From the NCBI GenBank assembly GCA_964423675.1, contig CAYRFP010000066.1:1-7021 (forward strand): a DNA stretch of 7,021 bases. The letters are read 5' to 3'. The translations under genes and the position numbers were made by a program. This document shows positions 5,934-7,021 of the stretch, one piece after another (within the stretch, counting starts at the first letter, position 1; each line of letters opens with the position of its first letter). The notes under the pieces were generated by a model, which saw only the letters and a program-made list of their open reading frames with translations, searched no databases and was not told the origin of the DNA. Source of the DNA: RUG563 sp964423675 (GTDB lineage: Bacteria > Bacillota > Clostridia > Christensenellales > Aristaeellaceae).

Positions 5934-7021
5934 TTGGAACAGAACGAATCGCCCAATGATATGACCCCTGACACACAAGTTTCTGCCGCAGTCCAGCCAG
6001 CGGATTTTTCCCAGATGGATCTATCTACGGAGATCATGCGCGCTGTAGAAAAAATGGGTTTTTCCACGCCGACACCTGTGCAGTCACAAACGATTCCCAT
6101 CATGATGGAAGGGCATGACGTGATTGCTATTGCTCCGACCGGAACAGGAAAAACATGTGCCTTAGGCATTCCGATGCTGGAATACATTTCTCTGACCGAT
6201 GATCGCCTTCAGGAGTTGGTGCTGGCTCCCACGCGGGAGTTGGCCGTACAGATCGGCGAGGAACTGCAAAAGCTGGCGGCCTTTATCCCACAGGTTCGCA
6301 TTGCTGTGCTCTATGGCGGTCAGCCAATTGCCAAGCAAATGAATCAGCTGAAGCGCAAGCCCCAGATTGTTGTGGCTACGCCTGGACGTATGCTGGATCA
6401 TATGCACCGCGGTACGGCTCGCCTTGGCGCTGTACACACCATGGTGATTGATGAAGCGGATGAAATGCTGAAAATGGGTTTTGTGCAGGATGTGTGCAAG
6501 ATCATTGAGGCAGTCCCCTCCGGACGGCAGTTTGTGATGTTTTCTGCAACCACAAACCAGGATGTTTTGACAATTTCCTGGAAATATCAGCACGACCCCG
6601 TTGAAATTACCGTCGCTGCTACCAAGGAAAACAGACCCAAGATCACGCAGTACGTCATTCCCACGACTCGGGAAGAGAAATATGAGCATTTGCTGTATTT
6701 GCTGGACTCGGATGTGTATGGGCGGATCATCATTTTCGTGAACACTAAGGATATGACGCATCGGCTTTGCGAACGGCTGCGCAAGGCGGGCTATCAGGCC
6801 GAGGAACTGCATGGAGACATTCCCCAGTCCAAGCGCAATCAGGTGATGGCCGGATTCAAACGGGGCAAATTCCCGATCCTGGTCTGCACAGATGTGGCTG
6901 CCCGCGGCATTGATGTGGATGACGTAGAAGCAGTTATCAACTTTGATCTTCCCAACGAAAATGAGTATTATCTCCATCGTATTGGTCGAACAGGTCGTGC
7001 ACGGAAGCACGGCGTATCATT
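5934..7021 (+). CDS. DEAD-box RNA helicase, truncated at window end
   Basis: This is an ATP-dependent RNA helicase of the DEAD-box family (DeaD/CshA type), which unwinds short RNA duplexes in ribosome assembly, RNA turnover or cold adaptation. The first 362 residues are present and hold both RecA-like domains: Q motif TPTPVQSQTIP (45-55), motif I APTGTGKT (67-74), Ia PTRELAVQI (99-107), Ib TPGR (149-152), II DEAD (173-176), III SAT (204-206), IV IIFVNTK (266-272), V VCTDVAARGID (317-327) and VI HRIGRTGR (348-355). All are intact. The C-terminal extension that separates subfamilies lies beyond the window, so no gene symbol is given. The N-terminus before the Q motif is a short polar tail of about 25 residues rich in Q, N, P and D. 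The frame is open from an ATG at 5895, but the TTG at 5934 has the better ribosome binding site. It diverges from the ykvI-type gene. Confidence 0.95.
   Translation, partial: MEQNESPNDMTPDTQVSAAVQPADFSQMDLSTEIMRAVEKMGFSTPTPVQSQTIPIMMEGHDVIAIAPTGTGKTCALGIPMLEYISLTDDRLQELVLAPTRELAVQIGEELQKLAAFIPQVRIAVLYGGQPIAKQMNQLKRKPQIVVATPGRMLDHMHRGTARLGAVHTMVIDEADEMLKMGFVQDVCKIIEAVPSGRQFVMFSATTNQDVLTISWKYQHDPVEITVAATKENRPKITQYVIPTTREEKYEHLLYLLDSDVYGRIIIFVNTKDMTHRLCERLRKAGYQAEELHGDIPQSKRNQVMAGFKRGKFPILVCTDVAARGIDVDDVEAVINFDLPNENEYYLHRIGRTGRARKHGVS

Noticed and set aside
5882..5959. A possible 25-codon upstream open frame starting at the ATG at 5882 and overlapping the helicase start.
   Set aside because: The ATG is about 4 bases from the predicted transcript start and has no ribosome binding site, so translation is unlikely unless the transcript begins further upstream.
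6162..7010. A 282-codon open frame antisense to the DEAD-box helicase.
   Set aside because: The plus strand here encodes every helicase motif in order. The antisense translation is rich in His, Cys and Gln without recognisable motifs and is a shadow.
1..7021. A new defence, mobile or biosynthetic system.
   Set aside because: All seven genes belong to known housekeeping, metabolic or widespread membrane-protein families. There are no transposase, integrase, phage, toxin-antitoxin or CRISPR signals and no sharp change in composition.

Overview
The window looks like a chromosomal core region of a Gram-positive bacterium in the Bacillota, probably a member of the Clostridia. The evidence is the gene families (a Bacillus-length glucose-6-phosphate isomerase, a Gram-positive-length UxuA, a YkvI-type membrane protein and a small stand-alone DRTGG-domain protein), strong AGGAGG-type ribosome binding sites, GTG/TTG starts and TATAAT/TTGACA promoters. 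Base composition is moderate. I cannot name a genus. There is no sign of a mobile element, CRISPR array, phage gene, tRNA or rRNA, and no gene-free stretch longer than about 185 bases.

Layout: (1) The 3' part of lepA (elongation factor 4), cut by the left edge, is followed after a gap of about 75 bases by cvpA on the same strand; the pair ends at a strong hairpin terminator at 1593-1627. (2) pgi (glucose-6-phosphate isomerase) runs on the minus strand and converges on cvpA; it has its own extended -10 promoter. (3) A gene for a 112-residue DRTGG-domain protein diverges from pgi, with a consensus TTGACA promoter, and is followed 90 bases later by uxuA (mannonate dehydratase); the two may be co-transcribed. 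(4) A YkvI-type multi-pass membrane protein gene on the minus strand converges on uxuA with only 3 bases between stop codons, so the uxuA terminator lies inside its coding sequence. (5) A DEAD-box RNA helicase gene diverges from ykvI, has a strong promoter, a hairpin-bearing leader and probably a TTG start, and runs off the right edge.

Functionally this is a mixture: translation and RNA handling (LepA, DEAD-box helicase), central sugar metabolism (Pgi), hexuronate breakdown (UxuA), and membrane proteins of poorly known role (CvpA, YkvI). I found no coherent new system. The points most worth a second look are the DRTGG protein placed between two sugar-metabolism genes, the terminator encoded inside the 3' end of the ykvI-type gene, and the leader of the helicase gene (hairpin, tandem 13-bp repeat, alternative starts).
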